Shown here: one piece after another, positions 10,430-21,696 of the stretch
Layout of the letters: every line of letters starts with the position of its first letter
How positions within the stretch are numbered: the first letter of the stretch is position 1
Assembly: GCA_019925095.2 (NCBI GenBank)
Contig: CM034405.1
Location: 14,037,401 to 14,101,400 of the forward strand
Length of the DNA: 64,000 bases
DNA from: Dendrolimus kikuchii
Taxonomy: Eukaryota > Arthropoda > Insecta > Lepidoptera > Lasiocampidae
Reading direction: 5' to 3'
Position numbers and translations under genes: made by a program
The notes under the pieces: model-generated
The model's input: the letters and a program-made list of their open reading frames with translations, nothing else
Database searches by the model: none
Told to the model about the DNA's origin: nothing

Positions 10430-10800
10430 TCATCATCATTATCAAATTATCACGCCTGTTTCCCATGGGGGTAGGCAGAGACTATGGATCTCCACTTGTG
10501 ACGATCCTGACAAACCACTTTCACTTTCATTTACTTTCATTGACCTCTTCATACATGCACGTTTCTTTGAGATGCTTTTTATCTACATACATACATACAT
10601 ACATAACTTCACGCCAGTTCCCTTGCGGGGTAGGCACGAACAACAGAGTGCCATTTTGGCTTATTCTTACACACCTCACTTGCCTCTTTGACATTCATAA
10701 CTGCTTTTTATCTGATCTCTTTAACACTTCTGCTATTTGATCATGGTGTGTACGCCTCGGTCTACCGGCAGAAGCTCTACCACCATTTGCAATGCTGTCA
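10430..10800. repeat. Dispersed repeat pair (SINE or LINE-tail type)
   Basis: The first part (TATCACGCCTGTTTCCCATG..GGTAGGCAGAGACTATGG) resembles 32,528-32,580. The second part (ACTTCACGCCAGTTCCCTTG..GGTAGGCACGAACAACAGAG..) recurs at 47,890-48,040. A CATA microsatellite at 10,584-10,604 joins the two. Family unassigned; the internal similarity shows these are multicopy. Confidence 0.6.
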
Positions 10801-12709
10801 GTTTCTAGGAAATCGCAATAGATTGATATATCCTAACACCTAACTTGCACTTGTCGATCTGAAATGTTCTGCGAATCCATAAGAATAAAATAGATATTGG
10901 ATTTAGATTTGTTTCTTCGTAAGTGTTTTAAGAAATTGAGAGATATTTGGTATATAGTGTACTCATGATAACGAAGATGAACATAAAATATTTTAGCGAA
11001 ATCGTAACCCTTATAAAAATCACTATGTCCGTTCGTCTGTTAATACAACGTATGTAACTATATAAATATAGACTAACGCACGTACAACATAAGATACTTT
11101 TCATCTCTGAAACTCTGAGACGGATCTGAAGTATACGTGAGTAAATCCAAAATTTGTAAATCGACACTGGGATGAAAAAACAGTCGCGTGTTAGTGATTT
11201 CCGGTGACTGATTTGAAATTGTTTGACGTGTCAATTTCGTCTAGACAAGCTGTTAGAAACCAGTTTTGTGATCGAAGTATTTTAGTGCTCACGTGTTTAT
11301 GTAAAAATGAAATTATGACATATTGAGATAAATCACTCTAAACTTCCTCGTTACCTTGTTAGTCTATGCTTGAACCTACAAAAGCTCATGATCTCAAATT
11401 ATACGATAAAGTGAAATATTATCTTATCTGTATTCACTGATGCATATTCGTCAGTAATTGTTTTTGTGTGGTCAATTAACTTGATAGCCCGTTCAATTAG
11501 TTTTATTAACTATTGCAGTAATAAAGTTTTTATGTTAGTACATAGTCACTCACAACTATTTAATTTTAGATAGTACAATGATAAAACTGATTCATTAACC
11601 TAGAATTGCGCAACAATGTTTATTTTGGAAATTGCGAATATTTGAGTTGTATAAGTCTTAGTACAGTGTTTTTTGTTTGTCGAAGTCTATTTAAACTACC
11701 AGATCAAAATCTCAGCACTGCAAATTCTGTGGATCTTATATAAGGTTGCAACATGATGTGTAAATATGTTCTTATTATGTATTTATTACTTTTGTGGCAT
11801 TGATGCAAACTAAGATTATCATATTATAATTACATGTCAAGTAATAAAAAAATTCTTCCTAAATGATTTTTCTTTTCGTTTTGTCTGAACAATTTCCAAT
11901 ATACTTAGTATGCCTCTTGTAGATATGAACGTCGTAAAACTGTTTTATAACTTTTAGCTAATAACGTTAAAACTTTCAAGAGCAAGATAAAAGCATTAAT
12001 GTCTTTGTAATCAAAATAAAGTCATATATCCACGAATTCAATTAGTTCATTTACTTTCTTTTTTGTAGCGATGATTCCTAACATTGTTACTTGTGTTGTC
12101 ACTTTTATTTTGCAAGATGTTTTCATATAAAATCAAAATTATTTATCTCCTTATTACACTAAAGATGTGGTAAGGTCCCAAATCATTTTTAAAGTTAAAT
12201 ATCTATCTCTATTTTAGTTTCAGAAAACACATTAATACCTTCTAGTTATTTTAATTGCTCTTCTACATCTTTCTAAAAACTTTATCTGTAAGATGTACCT
12301 TTTCTTTGGTATTATGTGACGAGTATACCAATAATATACATGTGAAAGTGACAATGCTAGAACGTTTGGTTGTTTCTTCTTCATGGCCTTGGGAATTTGG
12401 TATAATATTTAGAATATTTACAGTTAATAACGGGTTTGAGAACAGGAATTTTTTATTCCAAGAAAAAAAAATTAAATATCTATCGATAAATTAAAATAAC
12501 TCATCTATAACCTCATTAGTTTTATGTTGTCTTTCAATCTCAATATTTAATTGTGATTGGTAACTATGCTTTTGTAATATATTCTGCAGCGTTATCTTCA
12601 TCATCATGCATGACATATCTTTTCCATTTTATAAATAGTGATGAAAATACTAGTAAAACTGTCTTACACAATTTCATTCGTAGCTCGTATATGTATATAA
12701 ACATGATAA
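10801..12709. other. AT-rich, no gene seen
   Basis: Only short chance frames on both strands; no repeat recognised. Confidence 0.4.
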
Positions 12710-13184
12710 TGTTACGAGTTACAGGACTCGAATTAAAATGCCGTTCGAATTATTATAGAGTTTTATTAGAACTAAACACAAACACGTATAACACAGATAC
12801 AAATATAACTGAATACAACCAGTCCAAACGTAATACAGAAGATCGTAATTCAAATACACGCGCAAAGTCCGTCACTAAATAGACCACAAATGTACACAAG
12901 TCTCGCCTTGATCGTGGTTCTCGCTCGACTGCCGATCTCTCCATTGAACCATTGCTTTATACTGCACCGATAAAATATGTCTTCCCGACCATGTGGACCG
13001 AATTTCTTAGAATCAGTTCGACACACCTGGCTAGTGACTGTCATAAAAGATTACAATACACAATGGGCTGTTTTCTAATCACAAATTTTAAACACAAAGT
13101 AAGCAAAAGAAGTCCAAATGCGGAAAGGTAATAAAGTGTGCTTTTATAGTATGCAGGTGTGAATCCTCTTTGTCGGTTGTAACA
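12710..13184. mobile_element. Probable solo LTR, copy A (about 475 bp)
   Basis: Begins TGTTACGAGTTACAGG and ends GTCGGTTGTAACA, so it has TG...CA ends with short inverted termini (TGTTAC/GTAACA). It is flanked by a direct 4-bp repeat ATAA (12,706-12,709 and 13,185-13,188). Related copies lie at 21,225 and 53,549. The size, termini and 4-bp duplication fit a solo LTR of a Ty3/Gypsy-like or related element; no internal region is attached. A terminal-inverted-repeat element is the alternative. Confidence 0.65.
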
Positions 13185-13445
13185 ATAAGTTGGAAAAGTT
13201 TGGTGAAAACTACGTAGGTCAAATAGTCTGCAGCCTACACGGTCACTAGGTTTGGTGAAAACGTGCCATGTACACGTTTCTCGATATTTTATTAATGACT
13301 TTTGAAGTCCAGTTTATGGTTTCGTACCATTAACGTTTCCTACTTATTATTCGTTTTTACATCGTCGTACGATACAAACATAATATTAAATTATTTATTT
13401 ATTTTTTCTAGAATATGTAAAAAAAGTGATTTCTTTTACTATGTA

Positions 13446-13808
13446 CTAGCACCCTCGAGAGACGTTGCCCTGCCCTGAAAAAATAAAAATCTAGAACCTG
13501 ATTCCAACGGCACCCACCGGGTCAAATTGTGAATCTAAACCACCCCGAGACCCACGCAAACACAAATAAAATTCATTAGAATCCTAAAACCCGATTGCAG
13601 CGCCAAGTATTTTGTTTAAGTTGATGGGTTAGATTATTGAAGTTTTAGAGTAGGAATCCCTAATTTTTATATAGCTTATATTAATCAGAGAGAATGTAGC
13701 CTCTGAATAGTGAATGAACTTTTGAAACCGGTCCTGTAGTTTTTGAGTTTTTTATTCATTACAAACATAGAAAAATATAAATCTTTTCTCTTTATAATAT
13801 TTACTATG
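13446..13808. repeat. Dispersed repeat, forward copy
   Basis: Contains CCCTGCCCTGAAAAAATAAA and ATCTAGAACCTGATT, and ends CTCTTTATAATATTTACTA. The reverse complement of the same sequence is present at 37,287-37,662. A non-autonomous element of unknown class that I associate with Lepidoptera. Confidence 0.6.
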
Positions 13809-14292
13809 TATTTCTTCCTAATCGGCTCTGATTTTATTGCTTTCTTGTATACCAAATCGTATTTTATTCACACCTAGAAGTCCTATTAGTTTTTCACTAT
13901 TCTATGACTCAATTTTCCTATGTAAAATAACGTATCTAAATAATAATACAAACTTTTTCAGTAAATTATACTAATAAAATTTAATGTAAAATTTATCTTA
14001 TCATTGTTGACTCAAAATTGCGATATAAGTCAGTTCTATATCATCAGATGCATTTAAGGTTATCTAGAGAGTGGTTGCTAGGTCTCAGATGTTCATTAAA
14101 CTTACATAAATTTAAGAACGCTTTTCGCTTATACGTTTTTGATATACCAAATACTTAGTCATTGAAATAATCATAACCGCCGTCAGTTTTATTAACTATC
14201 GATACTGCCGATGAACTTAGGAGAAAAAAATCCCGTAAAGTAGAAACTTTCGATTATTAAATATGGCTTTAGGTGAGATTATTATTATTACA

Positions 14293-14351
14293 CCTTCGAT
14301 AGCTCAGTTGGTAGAGTGGTGATCTGTAGAGGCTATATAACACTCATCCAT
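14293..14351 (+). pseudogene. Truncated tRNA-Tyr(GTA) pseudogene
   Basis: CCTTCGA (14,293-14,299) is the acceptor 5' strand, TAGCTCAGTTGG is an A box with D-loop, and the anticodon region CTGTAGA gives GTA. About 15 nt follow where tRNA-Tyr genes carry their intron, then ATCCATCCAGGT, like the start of the second exon. The T arm, the B box and the acceptor 3' strand are absent, so it cannot fold into a tRNA. The sequence TGGTGAT replaces the usual TGGACT before the anticodon. It could be a decayed gene or the head of a tRNA-derived SINE. Confidence 0.75.
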
Positions 14352-15518
14352 CCAGGTGAGATTATATCGTTACTATAGACAGATGTGAATACAGGTTTAA
14401 GTAGTAGTCATACCAGAAATTCAATCACTATTCCTGGTGTAAAGTACGAATAAGCAAATTTGAAAGACAACAATAATCATAATTATAAAAAAATCCATAG
14501 GACTACACAGGATAAACGTAACTGTGGCGCTTATATCCTCGTCGTTCCTGAATTGATCTTGATACCATTGGCTTCCACGTAGTTTTACCCTTCTGAACTA
14601 GGGATGAGTGTTTTGCATCCATTTTTGGACTGGTAAATTATTCTACGTTCGTATTCCATTTTCGACAAGTTTCTGAATAATATGATAGTCGCTATATTTA
14701 TAAGAACGAAAAGAAATGTCATTTCATTGTCATCAAATTTGTTAAGAGTTGGCTTTAGTTAATTTATGATATTCTCTCTTATGGTCTTCAGCAAGGAATA
14801 TGCTTATACAGCAGTGATAAATTTCCATTGGATGAACAGCCCACCAATATATTTTCATCTAATCTGTCAGGACCATATTTCGGTTGAAGAAACCTGAGGA
14901 ATTAAGGAAGATTGCTAATATTGTAATATTTAGCGCTACTAGTTTATATTAATTTTTGGACACCAAAATTTAATTTTATCGTTGTAGGGCCTTGATTGTT
15001 TTAGCCTTAGTCGATGAATAGATACATGTAGTTATTCAATAAGATTTATATTCTATTCGCTTTTTTCCTCAAACTTGGTATCGTAGACTAATTTCCTGTT
15101 TAGCTTATTGTTGTCATGTCATTGTTGTAACTTAACTTTAATACTTGTTAAACTCTGTAAAGTGAACTAACTGTCAATAATTTTTTTAACGCCATGAAAA
15201 TCTTCACAAGGCTTAAAAATTTCCTATACGTTTTCTTCCCATTACATCATTAAGATCATTTTCGTAGAAAACATGTTCTAACAAATTGTAGAGATCTTTG
15301 AAAGCACTGATTAAATATGTGTAACGATCTACCCTGCTATATCCACTTGTGCAGATATTTTATATTGTTTAATTTTAACAGGTGCTTATAGATCTTTGCA
15401 ATAGTAAATGAAGAATCTAAAGAGTTAAACTATTTAAATTAATATTTAAGTATTCAATTTTCCATTCAAAAGTTGTCTGGAAGATAATGCTGATAAAAGT
15501 TTGACCGTAAAAAAATGC
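14352..15518. other. No gene seen
   Basis: AT-rich DNA between the tRNA pseudogene and the BEL insertion; no element recognised. Confidence 0.4.
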
Positions 15519-15526
15519 ATGATGAT

Positions 15527-16007
15527 TGGAGACGCAATCAGGCAATCTCCGCGGGTAGGGGGTTATGTGCTCAATGTATGGCCATCCCTTATTCCCCAAT
15601 TAAGAACTGGTGCCCGGAGAATATAGAACGTTGCACTTACCTCGCAGTCAGCCACCAGCCCACGACAGCGCTGGTTCAGGGTTCTGCCGGTGCTTCTCGC
15701 GTGGCGATAAAGGTGGCAAAGTCCTTCTACACGAGCCCCGGGGCGCAAGGGACGCAGATACACTGATCACTTAATTTTATTGTTGGTTGAGGCGAATGTC
15801 CTAGTAATTAGCTACTGGACGCGGAAATCTTCGATAGCTAATAATTGGATTTATGCGGGTGCGATACGAGTTTGTGTGCGTCGCGGCAGCGTGGCGTTTG
15901 ACAACGTACTGACTCACGCGCCGAGCGAGCGGCGGCAACATACGGGGGTTGCAAGACGCTATAAACCCAAGACACAATTGGTAATTGGGAAATAAGTGGC
16001 GCCAACA
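15527..16007 (-). repeat. BEL element 3' LTR
   Basis: 481 bp with TG...CA ends, matching 20,269-20,749 over its full length with one noticed substitution at the triplet CAG/GAG near 15,756. Short open frames inside it are chance. Confidence 0.93.
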
Positions 16008-16022
16008 TTACTCCCGCCCTTA
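16008..16022 (-). other. Polypurine tract of BEL element
   Basis: On the minus strand AAGGGCGGGAGTAA abuts the 3' LTR start. A purine-rich run at this place primes plus-strand DNA synthesis in LTR elements. Confidence 0.7.
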
Positions 16023-16238
16023 AAGGGTTGCCTTTAAAAAGAGAAGGGATGTACTTACTTGTACAAAGCGGAAATATAAAGTATATAAATAAAATAATAC
16101 ATTATAGCGGATATAGTATGCGTGAGTTACAATACATAATTAATAACAAAAATAAATAAAATAGATGTAATTAAAAATAAAGTAAGCAGGTGGTTGTTCA
16201 AATAACAACCAACCAATGTTGCGGTAAATATAGAGAAA

Positions 16239-19200
16239 CTATTGGTTCGGTAGCGGACATAGTCGCACTACAGGACGCAAGAAAGTTCCTTTGGCAGTTC
16301 GTACTGAAGCTACGCGGACAGTACCATCCTTAGAAGGATGGAGTCTATCTACTATACCTAGCGGCCACGAAAGAGGTGGAGCGTTGTCAGTTATAATTAC
16401 TACAACCGTGCCAAGAGCCCCAAGATCAGCAGACAGGTTCGCCTTATCCGGAACTCGCAAAACGTGCCAATAACGAGAATAACCGAGGATCCATCGCTTC
16501 CAGAAAGGCTGAACTAATTTGATTAATAGAATATGTCCATTAAAGAGCGGTATAACTTTAACTTTAAGTGCGGATAAAAATAAAAGAGATAATTTAAATA
16601 ATAAATAATTACTAAATGCGGTAAACTTAACAAAGTCTAAAGTAAAGTAAAAAGCGTGAGTGATATTTACGCACAAATATGCTGTGTCAACCCTAACTTT
16701 ACGATAGGTTAAAGGCGAATTTAAAGATACACCTGCATTTTCGTAGCCGGTGTGCATGAAGCCTATAGTGACACATCGAACTCGAACGTCCACTATGTTA
16801 GCGTTCAACAAAAAGGCTAAAGGAGCTTTCGAGTTGAAGCGTACATTACGTCGGTGAACGCGCTGACGAACGATGCCACTCGCGAATCGAACCCAGAACT
16901 GTTGCGTTAAAATGTAGGAAAAGCAGTAATAATCTATACGATTTTGAAGCGGTATAGCTATGAAGCACTTTAGTAATTTATTTTTTACTAATCGAAAGCT
17001 ACTGGCAGTTACACTTGTTGTTAAATTCGGATGAGGCGGAAATATTTTTAAGATTTTAAAGATAATATGACTTCTTAAAACATGGCTCCATGAAGAACAA
17101 AGCGCGATCAGCGGAAGAACGACAGAAGAGTTATTTGCGGGGAGCGTTATAAGTCGCGGGAGTGATTTTATTTCGCCGAGTTCATAAGGGACGTGGTCAA
17201 TGCCTTTAAGACGCCACTGAGTGGAAAGCATAGACGCCCAAGGTGGGCCATTGTTCCTCAATAAGTGTGAATTTAATTTAGCGGATGATGAATAATATGA
17301 GTGACAATCATCATCTATCACACTGATAGACACTGACGAATCATCTGGAGGTGCGGGTGAAATATAATCTTGACGGACAGTGTCTTCGATTATCGGATGG
17401 TAGATGGCCTGCAACTTAGACGAAGCTTCAGGCTTTCCTTCTGAACAAAGAAGGTGACTAGGTGCGGTTTTAAAAGTATCGCTGAAATTGTAATCGTCTA
17501 CATAAGAATGTAAAGTGACCATACTTTGACTACACAATGAGTCACATGTAGTGGTAGCGCGGTGAATCTCAACGTCGCACTGACGCTGAGACTGAACTTG
17601 GGAGTACTTGTCAAGATCAATTCTATTTTTAATTGAACTGTCCATGGGCTGAGGTTGCACCACAGAGCAGCACGATATCACTTGTGCACAGCATGTAACA
17701 GTTGTCGTGAGCGCATTGCCCATGACTACGTAACCTAAAACGGTTTCAACTGCCACTGGACCAACGTCGTCGGAGCTGACGACATTGGGCAGCAGCAGGT
17801 GCGGGAATACCGAGGCACCGATGAGCATGTCAATTGGGCCCGGCCTCGCGAACGTACTATCGGCGAGCGATAAGCCTTCCAAGTGTGGAAGCGCGGTTAA
17901 ATTTATAAAAGCGGTAGGTAAACAACCAGTAATGCGATCGACAATCAAAGTATTGATATCGAATTTAATGTTTTTATCAAAACGAGAATAAAACGTTAAG
18001 TGTGAAGAACCCTTAATCACTTGTTCAGAACCTCCTATGCCTTTAACAGAAGTGTAATGTGTTTCGTTAAGTACAATACCTAAGCGGTTAAAACATTCGT
18101 CTGTTATAAAATTACACTGCGAACCACTGTCTATTAGGCAGCGTACTGTATGCGCACGACCCGAGCTGTCATAGATAATGACTTGTGCAGTTGCAAGCAA
18201 GACTGTACGACATTCATCGCTCGGCAGAACTGCGGCTGCGTGCGCGGCAATAGTGTTCGATGCGGGCATGGATGTTGAACAAAGCGATACAACATTAGTC
18301 CGGTGACTAAGGCTCGGCACATGCGAGTTTGAATTAATATTTTCGTTCGAAATATTTTCTTTCGAATTGCTCCCGGTTGTACTTGCGGGGTTAGAACTGA
18401 TTTCCTGAGGCGGGCTTGAATTAAAATGTAATAGACTGTGATGTCTTTTCTTACAAATCACGCAATGGGTACTTGAATTACAAGTCGAAGATCTGTGTTT
18501 TAAACTCAGGCAATTTATACACGCATTGTGCTCTTTAGCGGTGCTAAAGCGAGTCTCGGGAGACATGTTATTAAATAAAATACATTTATACAAATGTGAA
18601 TGATGTAAATTTTTACATAAACACTTTGTTTCATTGACTGTACTAACAAAACTTTGTATTTTTGGAATATTACTTAAGCGGGGTTTGTTTGTATTTTCAA
18701 CCCTTCCCGTCGCAATTGACGAAGTCGGGGTTCGTTGTAAAATTTTAGATTGGTTAGTTATAAAATCCACTAAATTATTAAATGAAGGTATGGCGGTGGA
18801 ACTATTTTCCATTTCGAAAGATCGAACAGTTTCATGATCGAGTTTGTTTAAAGCGATTTGTAAAAGGATTAAATCTGATAAATTATCTAATTTTAAATTA
18901 TTTAAAGCCCTAGCGGCGGTTACAAAATTATCTAAAAAGTTATCGAAATTATTTGCGGATGCGGAAGTTAATTGTTTGAATTCAAATATTTGATTTATAT
19001 AAGTCGAAGCTAACATTCGCTTATCTTCATATTTATCAATCAGCGTTTGTAAGATTAAATTGTAATTTTCAGCACTCGGCGTAATTCCGGCACAAGCAGT
19101 TTGTGCTTTGCCACTAATTTTACCCAAAAGATAATATAGTTTTTCAGAATCCGTAAGCGATGCATTCTCGTGTATAGTCGACCTAAAGCTTGCGTAAAAA

Positions 19201-19622
19201 ACCGGCCACAAACGAATATCACCGTCGAATGCGACTAATTCTATAGGAGGTAGTGCGGGCCTATTTCGTGTAAGCGCGGTGTTTTGCGATGACGACTCCG
19301 ACGAGAACTGATTCCTAAGGCACTTGATACGGCTGTACAATTGCTCAAAGGATATTAAACTTTTATAACTAGGTTTAGCGGATGGATTAACTAAAAGCAA
19401 ACGTTTGTTATAATTGTCTAAAACTTCCGTAAATTCGGACCTAAGTTTATCAATATTTGATGTAGTACCAAGGAAACCTTCTACGGAACCTTTATCACTA
19501 GATTGTAAGGATTTATATTCGTCATATATTTCTTGGAAGTATTCAAATATTGCGTTACGTTTACTTTCCAAAATGGTTAATTCAGCATCTACTACCGAAG
19601 AATCTTTACTTTTAGTTGTCAT
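16239..19622 (-). CDS. BEL gag-protease protein fused to Pol C-terminal tail
   Basis: One open frame of 1127 residues. Residues 1-300 are a BEL gag of the DUF1759 type (LPPIELVAFDGDIRLWPVFY at 123-142, then FEFKQLTSASANNFDNFLDN). Residues 333-400 hold Cys/His clusters (ACINCLSLKHRSSTC; CVICKKRHHSLLH). The retropepsin active site is CLIDSGSQCNF with DSGSQ at 498-502. After LGYVVMGN (629-636) the normal RT region is replaced by poorly recognisable sequence, with scraps of the RNase H-integrase linker (NGPPWASML at 791-799; LCSSWSHVLRSHIIFKIL at 841-858). Residues 880-1025 match nothing I know. Residues 1026-1127 are the typical BEL C-terminal tail (FWKRW, then APPLSWPLGIVDRLHPSKDG). No RT or integrase catalytic core is visible, yet no stop has accumulated. 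Confidence 0.85.
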   Translation of the reverse strand: MTTKSKDSSVVDAELTILESKRNAIFEYFQEIYDEYKSLQSSDKGSVEGFLGTTSNIDKLRSEFTEVLDNYNKRLLLVNPSAKPSYKSLISFEQLYSRIKCLRNQFSSESSSQNTALTRNRPALPPIELVAFDGDIRLWPVFYASFRSTIHENASLTDSEKLYYLLGKISGKAQTACAGITPSAENYNLILQTLIDKYEDKRMLASTYINQIFEFKQLTSASANNFDNFLDNFVTAARALNNLKLDNLSDLILLQIALNKLDHETVRSFEMENSSTAIPSFNNLVDFITNQSKILQRTPTSSIATGRVENTNKPRLSNIPKIQSFVSTVNETKCLCKNLHHSHLYKCILFNNMSPETRFSTAKEHNACINCLSLKHRSSTCNSSTHCVICKKRHHSLLHFNSSPPQEISSNPASTTGSNSKENISNENINSNSHVPSLSHRTNVVSLCSTSMPASNTIAAHAAAVLPSDECRTVLLATAQVIIYDSSGRAHTVRCLIDSGSQCNFITDECFNRLGIVLNETHYTSVKGIGGSEQVIKGSSHLTFYSRFDKNIKFDINTLIVDRITGCLPTAFINLTALPHLEGLSLADSTFARPGPIDMLIGASVFPHLLLPNVVSSDDVGPVAVETVLGYVVMGNALTTTVTCCAQVISCCSVVQPQPMDSSIKNRIDLDKYSQVQSQRQCDVEIHRATTTCDSLCSQSMVTLHSYVDDYNFSDTFKTAPSHLLCSEGKPEASSKLQAIYHPIIEDTVRQDYISPAPPDDSSVSISVIDDDCHSYYSSSAKLNSHLLRNNGPPWASMLSTQWRLKGIDHVPYELGEIKSLPRLITLPANNSSVVLPLIALCSSWSHVLRSHIIFKILKIFPPHPNLTTSVTASSFRLVKNKLLKCFIAIPLQNRIDYYCFSYILTQQFWVRFASGIVRQRVHRRNVRFNSKAPLAFLLNANIVDVRVRCVTIGFMHTGYENAGVSLNSPLTYRKVRVDTAYLCVNITHAFYFTLDFVKFTAFSNYLLFKLSLLFLSALKVKVIPLFNGHILLIKLVQPFWKRWILGYSRYWHVLRVPDKANLSADLGALGTVVVIITDNAPPLSWPLGIVDRLHPSKDGTVRVASVRTAKGTFLRPVVRLCPLPNQ

Positions 19623-20242
19623 TTTGGATATTTATATAAAGTAAGTTACAATAAAATACAAAATAAATTGCGGGTTAGCGTTGTAATTGCAACGTAGCCG
19701 CGGTTGAGTGTAAAGCGGTGACCAAGCGAGGCGATGCTACTTATGCGATTACAAACTACCTACAGAGCGAGATTTAAATGTATCGATTTATGAATTTGCG
19801 TGTTAATTTATAAAATAAACGTATAATGCGATATGAAATTAATATAAAATAATAATATGTAAGTATATATACGTATATAAGGCGGTAATATAAATATAAA
19901 TGCGATAAATATGGGACAAACAAGGTGCAATACCTATGCGGTGTATTGAATAGGAATACAATGCACTTTCCTAGCAATTAGTATAAGTTACATGTATATT
20001 GCGCTATCCAATACTTAATAAACTCTAACAATTACAAGTTTATTATGGCTGCAATAGCCTAAAGCGGTGAAATTATAAAATAAAGGGGTATAAAAGTAAT
20101 TTAATAGGGCGGTACGAGTAGGAATTGGGATAAAAAAAACCTATAAATAAGGTATATTAAATTACAAAATATATCGAAGGACCAGTATAGGGATACAATA
20201 AAGCGGTATATGGCTTAAAGGTGCCAGAAATAAAGGTATATA
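19623..20242 (-). other. BEL element 5' leader
   Basis: About 620 nt between the primer-binding site and the ORF start, AT-rich with many interspersed CCGC/ACCGC words. Packaging signals would be expected here, but none is identifiable by eye. Confidence 0.5.
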
Positions 20243-20258
20243 CGGCTCGAAGGTACCA
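20243..20258 (-). other. Candidate primer-binding site (tRNA-Tyr-like)
   Basis: On the minus strand TGGTACCTTCGAGCCG lies 10 nt inside the 5' LTR. The 3' end of insect tRNA-Tyr (recalled) would give TGGTCCTTCGAGCCG, so the match is complete except for one extra A. A second, more diverged phrase TGGCACCTTTAAGCC follows at about 20,213-20,227. Confidence 0.45.
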
Positions 20259-20268
20259 AAATAAAAGA

Positions 20269-20749
20269 TGGAGACGCAATCAGGCAATCTCCGCGGGTAG
20301 GGGGTTATGTGCTCAATGTATGGCCATCCCTTATTCCCCAATTAAGAACTGGTGCCCGGAGAATATAGAACGTTGCACTTACCTCGCAGTCAGCCACCAG
20401 CCCACGACAGCGCTGGTTCAGGGTTCTGCCGGTGCTTCTCGCGTGGCGATAAAGGTGGCAAAGTCCTTCTACACGAGCCCCGGGGCGCAAGGGACGGAGA
20501 TACACTGATCACTTAATTTTATTGTTGGTTGAGGCGAATGTCCTAGTAATTAGCTACTGGACGCGGAAATCTTCGATAGCTAATAATTGGATTTATGCGG
20601 GTGCGATACGAGTTTGTGTGCGTCGCGGCAGCGTGGCGTTTGACAACGTACTGACTCACGCGCCGAGCGAGCGGCGGCAACATACGGGGGTTGCAAGACG
20701 CTATAAACCCAAGACACAATTGGTAATTGGGAAATAAGTGGCGCCAACA
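20269..20749 (-). repeat. BEL element 5' LTR
   Basis: 481 bp, the upstream LTR on the element strand. Transcription should start within it. I did not find a convincing TATA box. Confidence 0.93.
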
Positions 20750-20757
20750 ATGATGAT

Positions 20758-21224
20758 AAAACGTTTGTTATTATTTATTATGATTTAACGTGATTTGCAA
20801 TATGCTAAATGAAATTTATTACATTAGAGCGTATACAATCGTGAGGACTTTTAAATCCTTGTAACCATGATATTAAGATCATTAGAACACCTGAACACAA
20901 TCCCGTGCTTGTCGTGATTGATGCAGCGATTAATTTTCACGTCACATGTGGGTCAATGTAAGAACATGTATCTGTCTGTAGTAATAAACAAGTGCCACGC
21001 CTCGCTTTTCTAAAATTAGAACATTAATAGTGTCTTGGTCGATGCAAATTATATCGATTTAATGATATCCATATTATTGACTAAATTGCTTTGATCTTTA
21101 TAATTTATGAATTTCATTTTGGATAAAAGAAAACTATGGTTATAGGCATAACTGGTGGAGGCCTTTACCTGGATGGGGGTACGAATGACAATTAATATAA
21201 TTATAATCTTAATTTTGAAATTAT
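20758..21224. other. No gene seen
   Basis: AT-rich flank between the BEL insertion and the next solo LTR. Confidence 0.4.
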
Positions 21225-21696
21225 TGTTACGAGTTACAGGGACTCGAATTAAAATGCCGTTAGAATTACTATAGAATTTATTAGAACTATACAAACACGT
21301 ATAACACAGGTACAAATATAATTGAACACAACCAGTGCAAACGTAATGCACGATTCAATAACACGCGCAAAGTCCGTCACTAAATAGATTACCGAATGTA
21401 CACAAGTCCTACCTCGCGGCTGGTTATCGCTCGACTGCCGATTTCTCCATTGGACCACTGCTTTATACTGCACCAATACAATATGTCTGCCCGACCGCGG
21501 GGCCGGACTTTTTAGAGTCAGTTCGACAAACCTGGTTAATGACTGCCATAATAGATTACAATACACAATGGGCTGTTTTCTAATCACAAATTTAAACACA
21601 AAGTAAACAAAAGAAGTCCAAATGCAGAAAGGTAAAAAGTGTGCTTTTATGGTATGCAGGTGTGAATCCACTTTTGTCGGCGTGTAGGTTGTAACA
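21225..21696. mobile_element. Probable solo LTR, copy B (about 472 bp)
   Basis: Same family as 12,710-13,184: TGTTACGAGTTACAGGG start and GTAACA end, with the shared core CACGCGCAAAGTCCGTCACT. An extra CGTGTAGG precedes the terminal GTTGTAACA. The flanking tetramers are TTAT and ATAT, an imperfect duplication. Confidence 0.6.

Larger units (their letters stand above)
15527..20749 (-). mobile_element. BEL/Pao-type LTR retrotransposon, internally reduced
   Basis: A 5.2-kb element on the minus strand with 481-bp LTRs at both ends (15,527-16,007 and 20,269-20,749). They differ at one base that I noticed (ACGCAGATA versus ACGGAGATA). On the element strand the LTR runs TGTTGGCGCCAC... to ...CGTCTCCA, a start I recognise from BEL elements. 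The flanks carry ATGAT on both sides (possibly ATGATGAT at 15,519-15,526 and 20,750-20,757), fitting the short duplications of this superfamily. The internal part holds a leader of about 620 nt, a candidate primer-binding site, one 1127-codon ORF and a purine-rich tract before the 3' LTR. Complete BEL Pol regions are much longer; RT, RNase H and integrase cores are missing, so it must depend on another element. Confidence 0.92.

Noticed and set aside
15515..15766. 83-codon frame, repeated at 20,221-20,508
   Set aside because: Lies in the BEL LTR; the two copies are similar only because the LTRs are.
17480..17530. SYVDDYNF in the BEL protein as an RT catalytic YVDD box
   Set aside because: The other RT motifs that should precede and follow it are absent, so the match is probably accidental.
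18134..18322. Short frames antisense or in alternative frame to the BEL ORF
   Set aside because: Overlap a far longer frame with recognised domains.
21049..21351. 100-codon minus-strand frame with hydrophobic runs
   Set aside because: AT-driven Ile/Tyr/Asn composition, partly inside a repeat; no gene signals.
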